The notes under the pieces: generated by a model
Databases searched by the model: none
Told to the model about the DNA's origin: nothing
Seen by the model: only the letters and a program-made list of their open reading frames with translations
Made by a program: the position numbers and the translations under genes
Part shown: piece by piece, positions 19,646 to 31,950 of the stretch
How the letters are laid out: the number at the start of each line of letters is the position of its first letter
Position numbering within the stretch: the stretch's first letter is position 1
NCBI RefSeq assembly: GCF_902859725.1
Contig: NZ_CADIJP010000024.1
Coordinates: 1-64,000 of the forward strand
DNA: 64,000 nucleotides
Direction of reading: 5' to 3'
Source of the DNA: Achromobacter mucicolens
GTDB taxonomy: Bacteria; Pseudomonadota; Gammaproteobacteria; Burkholderiales; Burkholderiaceae_B

Positions 19646-20066
19646 TACTAAGTTCCGGCAGACAGGGGCGCCCGGGTAGGAAGCGGGCAGCAAACCGCTC
19701 ATTTTAAGATGTAATGCGGTCTTCTCAGCGTGTTAGAATACCGGGTTACTGTAAACCTTTTAGAAGTCCCTGAATTCATTGAGGATTCCTTCGGAAATGC
19801 GCGTTGAATCATTGGATCGGCGCGCAGCCGGAATCCCGCTGGCATTCCAGGATGCGTCCGACAGGTCGGCAGTGTCGAATCCTGTCTTGGTCGGTGGTTC
19901 AGGGCGGCCCGAGACACCCATTCGTTTCGGATCTCCTGCGTGCCAACGGCGCGATGGCGCTTGATGTGGCACCCAAGGGTGGCACCCCAGCGCGGCATCG
20001 GCAAGCACAGAGCCCCACCAGGCAATTAACTAGAAACCCGTCAGAAATCAGTTTTCGGAGTCCTTT
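19646..20066. other. Intergenic region between valS and ndk
   Basis: 421 bases between divergent genes. A TTAGAATA at 19733-19740 on the plus strand and a TATTCT on the minus strand are the only promoter-like hexamers I see. The short frames here have no motif and no ribosome site; I see no gene. The stretch just before ndk ends in a good ribosome site (CGGAG). Confidence 0.5.
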
Positions 20067-20492
20067 ATGTCCATTCAACGCACCCTCTCGATCATCAAGC
20101 CCGACGCCGTCGCCAAGAACGTGATCGGCCAGATCGTCGCCCGTTTCGAGCAAGCCGGCCTGAAGGTCATCGCCGCCCGCCTGACCCAACTGTCGCGCGC
20201 CGACGCCGAGCGTTTCTACGCTGTGCACGCCGCCCGCCCCTTCTTCAAGGACCTGGTCGACTTCATGGTCTCGGGCCCCGTGTTCGTGCAAGTCCTGGAA
20301 GGCGAAGACGCCATCCAGAAGAACCGCGACCTGATGGGTGCCACGGACCCCAAGAAGGCTGAAGCCGGCACCATCCGCGCCGACTTCGCCGACAGCATCG
20401 ACGCCAACGCCGTTCACGGCTCCGACGCTCCGGAAACGGCTGCTGTCGAAGTGGCTTTCTTCTTCCCCGAAATCAACATCCACAGCCGTTAA
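20067..20492 (+). CDS. ndk: Nucleoside-diphosphate kinase
   Basis: Balances NTP pools by transferring the gamma phosphate between nucleotides. It has 141 residues, standard for the bacterial enzyme. Starts [18 protein letters not shown]; the phospho-accepting His lies in [12 protein letters not shown] near residue 117, and [16 protein letters not shown] precedes it. RBS CGGAG stands eight bases before the ATG. The gene heads the rlmN-rodZ-ispG-hisS-yfgM-bamB-der run. Confidence 0.98.
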   Translation: MSIQRTLSIIKPDAVAKNVIGQIVARFEQAGLKVIAARLTQLSRADAERFYAVHAARPFFKDLVDFMVSGPVFVQVLEGEDAIQKNRDLMGATDPKKAEAGTIRADFADSIDANAVHGSDAPETAAVEVAFFFPEINIHSR

Positions 20493-20535
20493 TTTTTGGC
20501 TTAAGTTGTTGAAAGCGCATTAGTTTTACCTGGTT

Positions 20536-21690
20536 ATGGAATCCGTCGAACGAATCAATCTGCTGGGGCTGGACGGCTCCGCCCTGTCCGAACTGGTCGG
20601 GCAGTGGGGCGGCAAGCCGTTTCGCGCCCGCCAGCTGCAGCGCTGGATGCACCAGCGCGGCGCCGATTCGTTCGACGCCATGACCGACCTGGCCCGCGAT
20701 TTCCGCAGCCAGCTTGCCACGCATTGCCGCATCGAGGCATTGCCCGTCAACATCGAGCAACGCTCGACCGACGGCACCCGCAAGTGGCTGTTCGATGTGG
20801 GGCAGGGCAACGCCATCGAAACCGTCTTCATCCCCGAAGACGACCGTGGCACGCTGTGCATCTCCAGCCAGGCTGGCTGCGTGGTGAACTGCCGTTTCTG
20901 CTCGACAGGGCACCAGGGCTTCAACCGCAACCTGAAGACCAGCGAAATCATCTGCCAGCTGTGGTGGGCCAAGCGCGTGCTAGAGGCCGACATCGGCACG
21001 GCTCGCCTTGAAAGCGCCCGCGCCACCGAAGACACTCGCGTCATCAGCAACGTCGTCATGATGGGCATGGGCGAACCCCTGCTCAATTACGACCAGGTCC
21101 TGCCCGCGTTGCGCCTGATGCTCGACGACAACGCGTACGGCCTGTCGCGCCGCCGCGTTACGGTGTCCACCTCCGGCGTCGTGCCCATGATGGACCGCCT
21201 GTCGCAAGACTGTCCCGTGGCGCTGGCCGTGTCGCTGCACGCGCCCAACGACGCGCTGCGCGACGAGCTCGTGCCGCTGAACAAGAAGTACCCGCTGAAG
21301 GAGCTGCTGGCCGCCTGCGAACGCTACCTGGCGTTTGCGCCCCGCGACTTCATCACGTTCGAATACTGCATGCTGGATGGCATCAACGACACCGACCAGC
21401 ACGCCAAGGAATTGATCCACATTGCACGCCAGGTGCGCTGCAAGCTGAACCTCATACCGTTCAACCCATTCCCCGCCTCCGGCCTGAAGCGATCGGCCTC
21501 GGCGCGGGTGAAGGTGTTTGCCCAGCGTCTGATGGACGCCGGCATCATCACCACGGTCCGCAAGACCCGGGGCGACGACATCGATGCGGCTTGCGGCCAA
21601 CTGGCCGGAGAGGTGCGGGATCGCACTCGGATCACCGAGCGCAATGCCGCCCAGCGCCAGACCATACCAATTAAACAGGTGCACGCATGA
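20536..21690 (+). CDS. rlmN: Dual-specificity 23S rRNA/tRNA adenine C2-methyltransferase RlmN
   Basis: Radical-SAM enzyme that makes m2A2503 in 23S rRNA and m2A37 in some tRNAs. It has 384 residues. The 4Fe-4S cluster Cys are in CVVNCRFC (about residues 115, 119, 122); the methyl-carrying Cys is in DAACGQLAG near residue 353. NLIPFNPFP and [10 protein letters not shown] are further family stretches. Its end overlaps the start of the RodZ-like gene by four bases. The pilF (tetratricopeptide) gene that often follows rlmN in gamma- and betaproteobacteria is missing here. Confidence 0.97.
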   Translation: MESVERINLLGLDGSALSELVGQWGGKPFRARQLQRWMHQRGADSFDAMTDLARDFRSQLATHCRIEALPVNIEQRSTDGTRKWLFDVGQGNAIETVFIPEDDRGTLCISSQAGCVVNCRFCSTGHQGFNRNLKTSEIICQLWWAKRVLEADIGTARLESARATEDTRVISNVVMMGMGEPLLNYDQVLPALRLMLDDNAYGLSRRRVTVSTSGVVPMMDRLSQDCPVALAVSLHAPNDALRDELVPLNKKYPLKELLAACERYLAFAPRDFITFEYCMLDGINDTDQHAKELIHIARQVRCKLNLIPFNPFPASGLKRSASARVKVFAQRLMDAGIITTVRKTRGDDIDAACGQLAGEVRDRTRITERNAAQRQTIPIKQVHA

Positions 21691-22181
21691 CGCAGGATTT
21701 CGCTTCTGCAGTTTCCGACTCGTCCGCCGGCGCGGTGGGCAGCGTGGGCGCCGCCTTGCGCGGTTTGCGCCTGGCCAAGGGCTGGTCGCTCGACGAAGTC
21801 TCCAGCCGCATCAAGTTTTCCACCAAGCAGATCGAAGCCCTTGAAAACGAGCAGTGGGACAACCTGCCCACCGGCGTTTCCTTGCGCGGCCTCGTGCGCA
21901 ACTATGCGCGGCTGCTTGGCGCCGATGCCCAGGCCATCGTCGACTCGCTCGATCCCAAGGCCCGCGCCACCGGCCCGGCCAAGCTCAGCCCCAGCTCGCT
22001 GCATTCCGCGCATTCCATTCCCCAATCCAGCGCCGACGACGACCGCTCGTCCACGTCGTCTTGGGGCTGGCTGATCGCCATCGTGCTGGTGCTTGCCGCC
22101 GGCGTGGCGTATGCCTTCTGGCAAGGTTGGCTGCCGCAGCAGTGGCTGCCCGCCGACTGGCTGCCGAAGCCGACCAAGTAA
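21687..22181 (+). CDS. RodZ-like helix-turn-helix membrane protein, short form
   Basis: 164 residues. The N-terminal RodZ helix-turn-helix domain is clear (about 20-90: [20 protein letters not shown], then [19 protein letters not shown]), followed by a Ser-rich linker and one membrane helix at about 127-148 ([19 protein letters not shown]). The periplasmic DUF4115 domain of E. coli RodZ is absent: only about 16 residues follow the helix. RodZ ties MreB to the membrane and sets rod shape; such short forms occur in related bacteria, so this is probably native and not a truncation. Located between rlmN and ispG, the standard place. Confidence 0.85.
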   Translation: MTQDFASAVSDSSAGAVGSVGAALRGLRLAKGWSLDEVSSRIKFSTKQIEALENEQWDNLPTGVSLRGLVRNYARLLGADAQAIVDSLDPKARATGPAKLSPSSLHSAHSIPQSSADDDRSSTSSWGWLIAIVLVLAAGVAYAFWQGWLPQQWLPADWLPKPTK

Positions 22182-22195
22182 CCCGGTTCCAACCG

Positions 22196-23482
22196 ATGCA
22201 AGATTCTTCTCTGCCTTGCCAGGACGCGCCGCCTCCCTCGGTGGGAGCCGCAGCGCGCCGCGCCACGCGTTCCGTCGCGGTGAAGTGGGGCGATCGTGTC
22301 GTGACGGTGGGCGGAGACGCCCCGGTCGTGGTTCAGTCCATGACCAACACCGACACCGCGGATGCCATTGCCACCGCGATCCAGGTCAAGGAGTTGGCGC
22401 AGGCCGGCTCCGAGCTCGTGCGCATCACCGTGAACACGCCTGAGGCCGCCCGCGAGGTCGTCGCCATCCGCGAGCAGCTCGACCGCATGGGCGTGAACGT
22501 GCCGCTGGTGGGAGACTTCCACTACAACGGCCACAAGCTGCTGACGCAGTTCCCGGAATGCGCCCAGGCGCTGTCCAAGTACCGCATCAACCCCGGCAAC
22601 ATGGGGGGCGGCAAGCGCCGCGATGACAACTTCGCGCAAATGATCGAAGTCGCCTGCCGTTATGACAAGCCGGTGCGTATCGGCGTCAACTGGGGCAGCC
22701 TCGACCACGAGCTCATGGCGCGCAAGATGGACGAAAACAGCCGCCGCGCCCAGCCCTGGGAAGCGCAGGCCGTCATGCGCGACGCGCTGGTCGTCTCGGC
22801 CATCAGCAATGCCCAGCGCGCCGAGGAACTCGGCCTGCGGCGCGACGCCATCATCCTGTCGTGCAAGGTCAGCCACGTGCAGGATCTCATCGCCGTCTAC
22901 CGCGATCTGTCCGCCCGTTGCGACTATCCCCTGCATCTGGGCCTGACCGAAGCCGGCATGGGCAGCAAGGGCATCGTGGCCTCGACCGCCGCGCTTGCCG
23001 TGCTGCTGCAGCAGGGCATCGGCGACACCATCCGCATTTCGCTCACCCCCGAACCGGGCGGAGAGCGCAGCCGCGAGGCCATCGTCGCGCAGGAAATCCT
23101 GCAGACCATGGGACTGCGCGCATTCACGCCCATGGTCGTCGCCTGCCCCGGTTGCGGCCGCACCAGCAGCACGTTCTTCCAGGAACTTGCCGACAGCATC
23201 CAGTCGTTCCTGCGCCGGCAGATGCCGGTGTGGCGCACGCAGTATCCCGGCGTCGAATCGATGAACGTCGCGGTGATGGGCTGTGTGGTCAATGGGCCGG
23301 GCGAAAGCCGTCATGCCGACATCGGCATCAGCCTGCCGGGTACCGGCGAAGTGCCGGCCGCGCCGGTGTTCGTCGACGGCGAACGCACGGTGACGCTCAA
23401 GGGCGACCATATCGCCGAAGAGTTCCAGGCCATCGTTGAAGAATACGTTGCGCGCCGGTATGGCGCGCTCGCCTCTCACTAA
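22196..23482 (+). CDS. ispG: 4-hydroxy-3-methylbut-2-en-1-yl diphosphate synthase (IspG)
   Basis: Reductive step of the MEP isoprenoid pathway, converting MEcPP to HMBPP with a 4Fe-4S cluster. It has 428 residues; the TIM-barrel part begins near residue 30 ([13 protein letters not shown]) and the cluster ligands are in CPGCGRTS near residue 317 and CVVNGPGE near residue 363, with the fourth ligand (Glu) in that last segment. The start at 22196 ([10 protein letters not shown]) lies 14 bases after the preceding stop; the frame is open further upstream but only as a shadow of the RodZ-like gene. Confidence 0.97.
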   Translation: MQDSSLPCQDAPPPSVGAAARRATRSVAVKWGDRVVTVGGDAPVVVQSMTNTDTADAIATAIQVKELAQAGSELVRITVNTPEAAREVVAIREQLDRMGVNVPLVGDFHYNGHKLLTQFPECAQALSKYRINPGNMGGGKRRDDNFAQMIEVACRYDKPVRIGVNWGSLDHELMARKMDENSRRAQPWEAQAVMRDALVVSAISNAQRAEELGLRRDAIILSCKVSHVQDLIAVYRDLSARCDYPLHLGLTEAGMGSKGIVASTAALAVLLQQGIGDTIRISLTPEPGGERSREAIVAQEILQTMGLRAFTPMVVACPGCGRTSSTFFQELADSIQSFLRRQMPVWRTQYPGVESMNVAVMGCVVNGPGESRHADIGISLPGTGEVPAAPVFVDGERTVTLKGDHIAEEFQAIVEEYVARRYGALASH

Positions 23483-23536
23483 AGTAAGGGTGTGGCCATT
23501 GGCGCGCTTCTCGGGCGCGCCGACGGCATGATCAAG

Positions 23537-24823
23537 ATGACTCAAGCTTTCCAGAAAGTCGCCGCCATCCGCGGCATGAATGACCTGTTGCCGGGGGCGA
23601 GCGCCCGCTGGGAGCAATTCGAGGAAATCGTGCGCGGCTGGCTGCGCGGCTATGGCTACCGCAATGTGCGTACGCCCGTGCTTGAGCATACGCGCCTGTT
23701 TGCACGCGGCATCGGCGAAGTCACCGACATCGTCGAAAAAGAGATGTACACGTTCACCGACGCGCTCAACGGCGAATCGCTCACGATGCGCCCCGAAATG
23801 ACCGCCGGGATCGTTCGCGCCTCGATCGAGCACAACCTGCTCTATGATCGCCCGCAACGCGTCTACTCCATCGGTCCCGTCTTCCGTCACGAGCGCCCGC
23901 AGCGCGGCCGCTACCGCCAGTTCCACCAGATCGACGTCGAAGCGCTGGGCTTTGCCGGTCCCGATGTGGACGCGGAACTCATCGTCATGCTGGGCCGCCT
24001 CTGGAAGCTGCTGGGCCTGAAGGACGTGCGCCTTGAACTGAATTCGCTGGGCCAGCCGGCCGAGCGCGCCGCGCACCGCGCCGCCCTGATCCAGCATCTG
24101 GAAAAGCACCACGAAATCCTCGACGAAGACGGCCAGCGCCGCATGTACAGCAATCCGCTGCGCGTGCTGGACACGAAGAACCCCGCCATGCAGGAAATGG
24201 CCGACAGCGCGCCGCGCCTGTTCGACTTCCTGGGCGAAGAGTCCCGCGCGCACTTTGACGGCGTGTGTCAGCGCCTGACCGACGCCGGCATCGAATACCG
24301 CTTGAATCCCCGTCTGGTCCGCGGCCTGGACTACTACAACCTGACCGTCTTCGAATGGGTCACGGACCGCCTGGGTTCCCAGGGCACGGTGTGCGGCGGC
24401 GGCCGCTACGACGGCCTGGTCGAACTGCTGGGCGGCAAGCCGGCGCCTGCCGTGGGCTTTGCCATTGGCATGGAGCGCCTGCTCGACCTGTGGGAACAAA
24501 GCGTCGAAATAGCCGCGCCGGCCGAGTGCGACGTGTACGTCGTGCACCAGGGCGAGGACGCGCAGCGCCTGGCCGCGCGGGTCGGCGAAGACCTGCGTGA
24601 CGCGGGACTGTCGGTCATCGTGCATGCCGGATCGGCTGGCTTCAAGTCCCAATTCAAGCGCGCGGACGCCAGCGGCGCCCGCGTTGCGGTTATCCTTGGC
24701 GCCGACGAAGTGGCGTCGCAGACCGCCAGCGTCAAGTTCCTGCGCGCAGAAGGGCAGGGCGACTCGGCGCAGCAACAGGTTCCGCTGGCGAAGCTGGCCG
24801 ACGCATTGAACAACAAGGGTTAA
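23537..24823 (+). CDS. hisS: histidine--tRNA ligase
   Basis: Class II synthetase, 428 residues from [20 protein letters not shown]. Motif 2 is in [17 protein letters not shown] near residue 117; the His-specific LVRGLDYYN near residue 255 and motif 3 GFAIGMERL near 310 are intact, with the anticodon-binding domain behind. Two other in-frame starts exist (ATG at 23528, GTG at 23492); I chose 23537 because the conserved protein begins there. Do not confuse it with hisZ at 33 kb, a catalytically dead paralogue. Confidence 0.96.
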   Translation: MTQAFQKVAAIRGMNDLLPGASARWEQFEEIVRGWLRGYGYRNVRTPVLEHTRLFARGIGEVTDIVEKEMYTFTDALNGESLTMRPEMTAGIVRASIEHNLLYDRPQRVYSIGPVFRHERPQRGRYRQFHQIDVEALGFAGPDVDAELIVMLGRLWKLLGLKDVRLELNSLGQPAERAAHRAALIQHLEKHHEILDEDGQRRMYSNPLRVLDTKNPAMQEMADSAPRLFDFLGEESRAHFDGVCQRLTDAGIEYRLNPRLVRGLDYYNLTVFEWVTDRLGSQGTVCGGGRYDGLVELLGGKPAPAVGFAIGMERLLDLWEQSVEIAAPAECDVYVVHQGEDAQRLAARVGEDLRDAGLSVIVHAGSAGFKSQFKRADASGARVAVILGADEVASQTASVKFLRAEGQGDSAQQQVPLAKLADALNNKG

Positions 24824-24826
24824 CGC

Positions 24827-25465
24827 ATGGCATACGATCTTGAAGAACAGGAAAAACTCGACGCGATCAAGGCGTGGTGGGCCCGCTATGGCACGCTTCT
24901 GCTGACGCTGGCGACGGCGGTGCTCCTGGCCTGGGGCGGTTGGTGGGGCTGGAAGGCGTACGAATCGCACCAGGCCAACCAGGCAATGGGCTACTTCGAA
25001 GCGCTGGAAGACGCCGCGCGCCTGGGTGGCGCCGATTCCTCGGTGCGCATCAAGACCGCAGCCTCGACGCTGCGCGAAAAGTATCCCACCACCGGCTACG
25101 CCGCGCGTGGCGCCCTGGTGGCCGCGCAGGCCCTGCAGGCGCAGAAGGATGACGCCGGCGCTCGCGAACAACTCGAATGGCTGGCCGGTCAGAACAAGAA
25201 CCCCTCCATGCAAGCCGTGGCGCGCCTGCGCCTGGCCGGCATGATGCTGGACCAGAAGCAATACGACGCCGCGCTGGCGCAGCTGAACAATCCGCCGGCC
25301 GCCTTCGCCGCCTTGTTCGCTGACCGCCGCGGCGACGTGCTGGCTGCGCAAGGCAAGCGCGAGGAAGCGCGCGCGGCCTGGCAGAGCGCCATCGATGGCC
25401 TGGGTGCGGCCAATCCCTTGACCCAGGTTGTGCAACTGAAACTGGATGCCTTGAGCGGAGCGTGA
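24827..25465 (+). CDS. YfgM-type ancillary SecYEG / outer-membrane assembly partner
   Basis: Inner-membrane protein with a periplasmic tetratricopeptide domain, 212 residues. A short cytoplasmic start (MAYDLEEQEKLDAIKAWW) precedes one membrane helix at about 22-42 (WWARYGTLLLTLATAVLLAW); the rest forms helical hairpins rich in Ala, Gln and Leu. YfgM (DUF2133) associates with SecYEG and the periplasmic chaperone network, and is encoded before bamB as here. The gene starts three bases after hisS; its end overlaps the bamB ribosome-binding region. Confidence 0.9.
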   Translation: MAYDLEEQEKLDAIKAWWARYGTLLLTLATAVLLAWGGWWGWKAYESHQANQAMGYFEALEDAARLGGADSSVRIKTAASTLREKYPTTGYAARGALVAAQALQAQKDDAGAREQLEWLAGQNKNPSMQAVARLRLAGMMLDQKQYDAALAQLNNPPAAFAALFADRRGDVLAAQGKREEARAAWQSAIDGLGAANPLTQVVQLKLDALSGA

Positions 25466-25470
25466 CTGTA

Positions 25471-26628
25471 ATGCGTAAATTTGCACCTGGCCGTACGTGG
25501 CGCGGCGCCGTCCTCTTGGCAAGCCTGCTTGCCCTGGGCGGATGCGGCTTGTTCTCCCATGACGACGGCCGTTACGATCCGGCGCCCCTGACCGAATACA
25601 AGGCCGGCATGTCCGTGCGCCAGGTCTGGTCCACGTCCATCGGCAGCGGCTCCGGCCTGGGCTTCGCGCCCACCGTGCTGGGCGATGCCATCTATGCCGC
25701 CACGCCCGACGGCTCCGTCGGCAAGTTCGACCTGCAAAGCGGCCGCGTCATCTGGAAGGCCAAGGCCGAAGGCAAGCTGTCGGCGGGCGCCGGCAGCGAC
25801 GGCACCACCACTGCGGTCGCTTCGCCCAACGGCGACGTCATCGCCTTTGACGACACCGGCAAGGTGAAGTGGAAGGTCCGCGCCACCAGCGACGTCACGA
25901 TTCCGCCGGTCGTCGGCTACGGCATCGTCGTGGTGCGCAGCGGCGACTACCGCATCCAGGCATTCGACGCGAACAGCGGCGAGCGCGTCTGGAGCGTGCA
26001 GCGTCCCGGCCCGTCGCTCGCCTTGCGCAGCGTCTCGCAAATGGTCCTGGCCGAAGGCCTCGTCATCACGGGCCTGCCCGGCGGCAAGATCATGGCCATC
26101 GCCTCCAACAGCGGCAACGTGCAATGGGAAGGCACCGTGGCCACGCCGCGCGGCGCCAGCGACCTGGAGCGTCTGACCGACGTGGTGGGCGCACCCCGGA
26201 TCGCGGGCAACCTGCTGTGCGCGGTTGCTTATCAGGGACGCATCGTCTGCTTTGACGTCACCGCCGGTGGCCGTCCGCTCTGGACCAAGGATTTCTCCAG
26301 CGTCAGTGGCCTGACGCTTGATGACCGCTTCGCTTATGCCGCCGACCAGAACAGCGTGGTCAACGCGTTTGCGCTCGATAACGGGGGCAATGTCTGGAAA
26401 CAGAGCGCTTTGAAGAACCGCCAGCTCACGGCTCCGGCTATGCTTGGGGGAGCGCTGGCTGTCGGCGATCTGGATGGTTACGTGCACTTCCTGTCGCGCA
26501 GCGATGGCAGCCTGATGGCGCGCCTGTCGGTGGGCGGCGGCGCAGTCGTGTCACCGCCGCAGACGACGCCCCAAGGTGTGCTGGTCCAGACGGGCAATGG
26601 CAATCTCGTCATGATCGGCGCCAACTGA
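25471..26628 (+). CDS. bamB: Outer membrane assembly lipoprotein BamB
   Basis: Lipoprotein subunit of the BAM complex that inserts beta-barrel proteins. It has 385 residues. The signal ends in a lipobox LALGGC, Cys at about residue 25. The mature part is a PQQ-type beta-propeller with repeated blades ([56 protein letters not shown]). Start at 25471 ([11 protein letters not shown]); a GTG three codons earlier overlaps the preceding stop and is less likely. Order hisS-yfgM-bamB-der is conserved. Clients in this window would include the secretin-free autotransporter at 43 kb. Confidence 0.95.
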   Translation: MRKFAPGRTWRGAVLLASLLALGGCGLFSHDDGRYDPAPLTEYKAGMSVRQVWSTSIGSGSGLGFAPTVLGDAIYAATPDGSVGKFDLQSGRVIWKAKAEGKLSAGAGSDGTTTAVASPNGDVIAFDDTGKVKWKVRATSDVTIPPVVGYGIVVVRSGDYRIQAFDANSGERVWSVQRPGPSLALRSVSQMVLAEGLVITGLPGGKIMAIASNSGNVQWEGTVATPRGASDLERLTDVVGAPRIAGNLLCAVAYQGRIVCFDVTAGGRPLWTKDFSSVSGLTLDDRFAYAADQNSVVNAFALDNGGNVWKQSALKNRQLTAPAMLGGALAVGDLDGYVHFLSRSDGSLMARLSVGGGAVVSPPQTTPQGVLVQTGNGNLVMIGAN

Positions 26629-26653
26629 AACTTATAAAACAAAGCCTTTTACC

Positions 26654-28006
26654 GTGTCTTTCAAGCCTGTCGTTGCCCTGGTCGGCCGCCCCAATGTGGG
26701 GAAATCGACCCTTTTCAACCGCCTGACGCGATCGCGCGCCGCGCTGGTGGCCGATTATTCCGGCCTGACCCGCGATCGCCATTACGGCGAGGGCAGGGTG
26801 GGCGATATTCCGTTCATCGCCATCGATACCGGCGGCTTCGAGCCTGTGGCCAAGGACGGCATCCTGCTGGAAATGGCGCGGCAGACCCGCCAGGCCATCG
26901 CCGAGGCGGACGTCGTCGTGTTCCTGGTGGATGCGCGCTCCGGCATCAATGCGCACGATCACGAGATCGCGCAACTGCTGCGCAAGTCGGGCCAGCAGCG
27001 CGTGCTGCTGGCGGTGAACAAGGCCGAAGGCATGGGTCTGGGCCCCGCCATCGCCGAATTCCATGAACTTGGCCTGGGCCAGCCGTATCCCATTTCGGCG
27101 GCGCACGGCGACGGCATCGTGGATCTCATCGAGCTGGCGCTCAAGGATCTGGCCGAGCCGCCCGTCGAAGAAGAACCGGTCGAAGAAGGCGAGCACGATC
27201 ACCGCATCAAGCTGGCGATCGTGGGCCGTCCCAACGTCGGCAAGTCCACGCTCATCAATACGCTCATGGGCGAAGAGCGCGTGATCGCGTTCGACATGCC
27301 GGGCACGACGCGCGACGCCATCGAAATCGATTTCGACCGCGACGGGCGCCGCTACACGCTGATCGACACGGCTGGGCTGCGCAAGCGCGGCAAGGTGTTC
27401 GAGGCGGTCGAAAAGTTCTCCGTCATCAAGACCTTGCAGGCCATCGAGGCCAGCAACGTTGTGCTGCTCATGCTCGACGCGCAAACCGAAATCTCCGAGC
27501 AGGACGCGCACATCGCCGGGTTCGTGCTGGAAACCGGCCGCGCCGTGGTCGTGGCCGTCAACAAGTGGGACGGCCTGGACGGCGAAGAAAAGGAACGCAT
27601 CGAGCGCGAGTTCAACCGCAAGCTGCGCTTCCTGTCGTTCGCGCGCGTGCACACGATCTCGGCGCTGCGCGGGCAGGGCATCAAGCCCCTGCTCAAGTCC
27701 ATCAATGCCGCCCATGCCGCGGCCTTTGCCAAACTGTCCACGCCCAAGCTCACGCGCGAGCTGCAGGCGGCGGTCGAACAGCAGCCGCCTCCGCGCAAGG
27801 GCATCTTCCGTCCCAAGATGCGCTACGCGCACCAGGGCGGACAGAACCCGCCGCTGGTCGTCATTCACGGCAACGCGCTGGACGCCATTCCCGATTCGTA
27901 CCGCCGTTACCTCGAAACGCGTTTCCGCAATGCATTCGACTTGGCCGGCACGCCGCTGCGTATCGAATTCAAGTCCTCGCACAACCCTTACGCGCAGGAA
28001 AGCTGA
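26654..28006 (+). CDS. der: GTPase Der (EngA), ribosome assembly factor
   Basis: Essential GTPase with two G domains in tandem, needed for 50S maturation. It has 450 residues. G1 motifs are at about 11 (GRPNVGKST) and 193 (GRPNVGKST again); G3 motifs DTGG and DTAG; G4 NKAE and NKWD; a KH-like C-terminal domain ends at about 445. The start is GTG at 26654; no ATG is in frame nearby, and the protein begins at the conserved [12 protein letters not shown]. An acidic linker [12 protein letters not shown] joins the two G domains. Confidence 0.97.
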   Translation: MSFKPVVALVGRPNVGKSTLFNRLTRSRAALVADYSGLTRDRHYGEGRVGDIPFIAIDTGGFEPVAKDGILLEMARQTRQAIAEADVVVFLVDARSGINAHDHEIAQLLRKSGQQRVLLAVNKAEGMGLGPAIAEFHELGLGQPYPISAAHGDGIVDLIELALKDLAEPPVEEEPVEEGEHDHRIKLAIVGRPNVGKSTLINTLMGEERVIAFDMPGTTRDAIEIDFDRDGRRYTLIDTAGLRKRGKVFEAVEKFSVIKTLQAIEASNVVLLMLDAQTEISEQDAHIAGFVLETGRAVVVAVNKWDGLDGEEKERIEREFNRKLRFLSFARVHTISALRGQGIKPLLKSINAAHAAAFAKLSTPKLTRELQAAVEQQPPPRKGIFRPKMRYAHQGGQNPPLVVIHGNALDAIPDSYRRYLETRFRNAFDLAGTPLRIEFKSSHNPYAQES

Positions 28007-28009
28007 TCC

Positions 28010-29083
28010 ATGAGCCGCTTCTGGAGTCCCGTTGTCGGGACGCTCAGTCCCTATGTGCCGGGCGAGCAGCCCAAGCTTCAGAATCTGGTCAAGTTGAACA
28101 CCAACGAGCACCCTTACGGGCCGTCGCCCAAGGTGCTCGATGCGATCCGCGCGGCTTGCGACGATACGCTCAAGCTCTATCCGGACCCCTCCTCGGACCG
28201 CCTGCGCGAGGCCATCGCCGCCGCGGTCGGCGCGCAACCGCAGCAGGTGTTCGTGGGCAACGGGTCGGACGAGGTCCTGGCGCATGCGTTTCTGGCCCTG
28301 CTCAAGCATGACCGTCCGCTGCGCTTTCCGGACATCACGTACAGCTTCTATCCCGTGTACTGCGGCCTGTACGGCATCGAATTCGAAACGATGCCGCTCA
28401 CCGCGGACTTTTGCATCGACGTCGAAGACTACCTGCCCGCGCGCCACGGTCAGGCGGGCGCCATCATCTTCCCGAATCCCAATGCGCCCACCGGCCGGGC
28501 GCTCAGCGCCGCCGAGGTCGAACGCATCGTGGCGGGCAATCCGGACACGGTCGTTGTCGTGGACGAGGCGTATGTGGATTTCGGCGCCGAATCGGTGATC
28601 CCGCTGGTCTCGCGCTACGACAACCTGCTGGTGGTGCAGACCCTTTCAAAGTCGCGTTCGCTTGCGGGCCTGCGGGTGGGCTTTGCCGTGGGCAGTGCCG
28701 CGCTGATCGACGGGCTTGAGCGGGTAAAGAACAGTTTCAACTCCTACCCCATCGATCGTTTGGCATCCGCCGGCGCAGTAGCGGCGCTGGAAGATACGGA
28801 GTACTTTGAGCAGACTCGCAAAGCCGTGATCGATACGCGGTCCCGCATGACCGCAGGGTTGCAGGCGCTGGGCTTCGAGGTGCTTCCTTCAGCGGCGAAC
28901 TTCGTGTTCGCGCGCCATCAGTCAAAGGACGCCGCGACGCTTGCCGCCGCCCTGCGCGAGCGCAGCATCATCGTGCGTCATTTCCGTCATGCGCGGATCG
29001 ATCAATTCCTGCGCATCACGGTGGGTACCGAAGCCCAGTGCGATCTGCTTCTGCAAGCGCTCCAGAACATCCTGAAGGCATGA
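28010..29083 (+). CDS. hisC: Histidinol-phosphate aminotransferase
   Basis: PLP-dependent step of histidine biosynthesis, 357 residues. The PLP Lys lies in [16 protein letters not shown] near residue 213; the phosphate-binding and Asp/Tyr motifs are in NPNAPTGR (about 160) and [10 protein letters not shown] (about 184). It starts three bases after der and is outside the main his operon. A second hisC copy in the genome is common, so this may be a paralogue serving another aromatic transamination. Another histidine-linked gene, hisZ, lies 5 kb downstream. Confidence 0.93.
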   Translation: MSRFWSPVVGTLSPYVPGEQPKLQNLVKLNTNEHPYGPSPKVLDAIRAACDDTLKLYPDPSSDRLREAIAAAVGAQPQQVFVGNGSDEVLAHAFLALLKHDRPLRFPDITYSFYPVYCGLYGIEFETMPLTADFCIDVEDYLPARHGQAGAIIFPNPNAPTGRALSAAEVERIVAGNPDTVVVVDEAYVDFGAESVIPLVSRYDNLLVVQTLSKSRSLAGLRVGFAVGSAALIDGLERVKNSFNSYPIDRLASAGAVAALEDTEYFEQTRKAVIDTRSRMTAGLQALGFEVLPSAANFVFARHQSKDAATLAAALRERSIIVRHFRHARIDQFLRITVGTEAQCDLLLQALQNILKA

Positions 29084-29127
29084 TTTTCAGAGGCATTTCA
29101 GCTGGAAAACTCTGGTCTCATTTTTGC

Positions 29128-29155
29128 TTCCCGGCCAAGTAGCACGGGCCGGGAA
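29128..29155. repeat. Inverted repeat between hisC and hfq
   Basis: A perfect 9-bp inverted repeat TTCCCGGCC / GGCCGGGAA with a 10-base loop. No T-run follows on the plus strand. On the minus strand it is not followed by a gene end. It may stabilise the hisC 3' end or form part of the hfq leader. Confidence 0.5.
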
Positions 29156-29240
29156 AACCCTGTAGAGTACGTGTTTCGGCGTGCACCACCAGTACAAAAA
29201 GCGCGTCATTACTCAATAACAAACAAATGGAGCCTGGCCA

Positions 29241-29477
29241 ATGAGCAATAAAGGGCAAACTCTGCAAGATCCGTTCCTCAACACGCTGCGCAAGGATCAT
29301 GTGCCCGTGTCGATCTACCTCGTGAACGGCATCAAGCTTCAAGGGCAAATCGAATCCTTCGACCAATACGTGGTGCTGCTGCGCAATACGGTCACCCAAA
29401 TGGTTTACAAGCACGCCATTTCCACCGTCGTTCCCGCGCGCGCCGTCAACTTTCAAGTGGAAGTCCCTGCTGAGTAA
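29241..29477 (+). CDS. hfq: RNA chaperone Hfq
   Basis: Hexameric Sm-like protein that pairs small RNAs with mRNAs. It has 78 residues: [18 protein letters not shown], Sm1 ([20 protein letters not shown]) and Sm2 ([12 protein letters not shown]). The C-terminal tail is short (about 12 residues beyond Sm2), as in other betaproteobacteria. RBS AATGGAG stands 10 bases before the ATG. Followed by a terminator and then hflX, the usual order. The protein is a global regulator of stress and virulence genes in relatives. Confidence 0.98.
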   Translation: MSNKGQTLQDPFLNTLRKDHVPVSIYLVNGIKLQGQIESFDQYVVLLRNTVTQMVYKHAISTVVPARAVNFQVEVPAE

Positions 29478-29501
29478 TCTCGCTCCAGCTTTACCTTTTA
29501 T

Positions 29502-29535
29502 TGCCCGCCAGACGGTTCTCGTCGGCGGGCATTTT
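29502..29535 (+). terminator. Terminator between hfq and hflX
   Basis: An 8-bp stem TGCCCGCC / GGCGGGCA (29502-29509, 29524-29531) with an inner GAC/GTC stem, then TTTTCGCTTT. Read-through would supply the hflX-K-C transcript. Confidence 0.75.
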
Positions 29536-29561
29536 CGCTTTGGCTCGAATATGGTGCATGT

Positions 29562-30668
<1,107 letters not shown>

Positions 30669-31950
30669 CCCCGGCTGGGGTCGCGGAAACAACAATGGCT
30701 CCGAGCCGCCGCCCAAGCGGCCCCAAGGCAATGGAGACGGCCCTCCGGACCTGGACGAGGTCTGGCGCGATTTCAATAATCGCATCGGGAACCTGTTCGG
30801 GCGCAAGGGCGGGGGCGGCAACAACCGGCCCGGCAATCGTGGTGGCATGACGCCGCCATCCCCGCGGGGCACTCGCATCGGCCTGGGCGTCATTGCCCTG
30901 GTTGCGGCAGGCATCTGGCTGGCCAGCGGCTTCTACATCGTGCAAGAAGGCCAGGTCGCGGTCGTGACCCAGTTCGGCAAATACAAGAGCACGTCGCAAG
31001 CCGGTTTCCAGTGGCGCCTGCCTTATCCCATTCAAAGCCATGAAATCGTCAACGTGTCGCAACTGCGCACATTCGAAGTCGGTTTCCGTGGCGGCGCGCG
31101 CAACAAGGTCCTGCCCGAAGCGCTGATGCTCACGACGGACGAGAACATCGTCGATATGCAGTTCGTCGTCCAGTACCGCCTGCGTGCAGACGGCGCGCCC
31201 GACTATCTCTTCAAGACGCGCGACCCGGATGAATCCGTGCGCCAGGCGTCGGAAACCGCCATGCGCGAAGTCGTGGGCAAGCAGTCGATGGACTTCGTGC
31301 TGTACGAAGGCCGTACGACGGTGGCCTCGCAGGTCCAGGCGCTGATGCAGCAGATTCTCGACCGCTACAAGACGGGCGTGCAGGTCAGCACCGTCGCCAT
31401 CCAGAACGTGCAGCCGCCCGAGCAGGTCCAGGCCGCGTTCGACGACGCCGTGAAGGCCGGTCAGGATCGCGAGCGCCAGATCAACGAAGGCCAGGCCTAT
31501 GCCAACCAGGTCGTGCCGCTGGCCAGCGGTCAGGCTTCGCGCATGACGGAACAGGCCGAAGGCTACAAGGCCAAGGTCGTGGGCGACGCGCAAGGTAATA
31601 CCTCGCGTTTTACCAGCATCCTGGGCGAATACGAAAAGTCTCCCCAAGTCATGCGCCAGCGCATGTACCTGGAAAGCATGCAGGACATCTTCACCCGCGC
31701 CAGCAAGGTCATGGTCGACACCAAGAGCAACAACAACATGTTGTATTTGCCCTTGGACAAGATCATGCATCTCGCCGCTCAGGACGCAGGCAAGTCGAAT
31801 ATCGGCAGCTCCAGCTCGCCGGTGGCCAACCCGCCTGTCCAGCAGCCTTCGCGCGGTTCGGCCGCGCCGGTGCCGCAGCCTTCCGGCAGCAGCAATAGCA
31901 ACACGCTGCCTCGCGACCGTATGTCGCGCTAATCCGGAGGAGTCCTGAAC

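Noticed and set aside
21902-25522. A 1206-codon minus-strand frame opposite the rodZ-ispG-hisS-yfgM genes
   Set aside because: It lies fully antisense to recognised core genes, has a composition (His/Arg/Gly/Ala-rich) typical of the complement of GC-rich codons, and no ribosome site or domain.
26609-28447. A 612-codon minus-strand frame opposite der and hisC
   Set aside because: Antisense to two fully recognised proteins, no start site or domain.
29128-29155. Inverted repeat before hfq as a terminator
   Set aside because: No T-run follows on the plus strand; kept only as a repeat.
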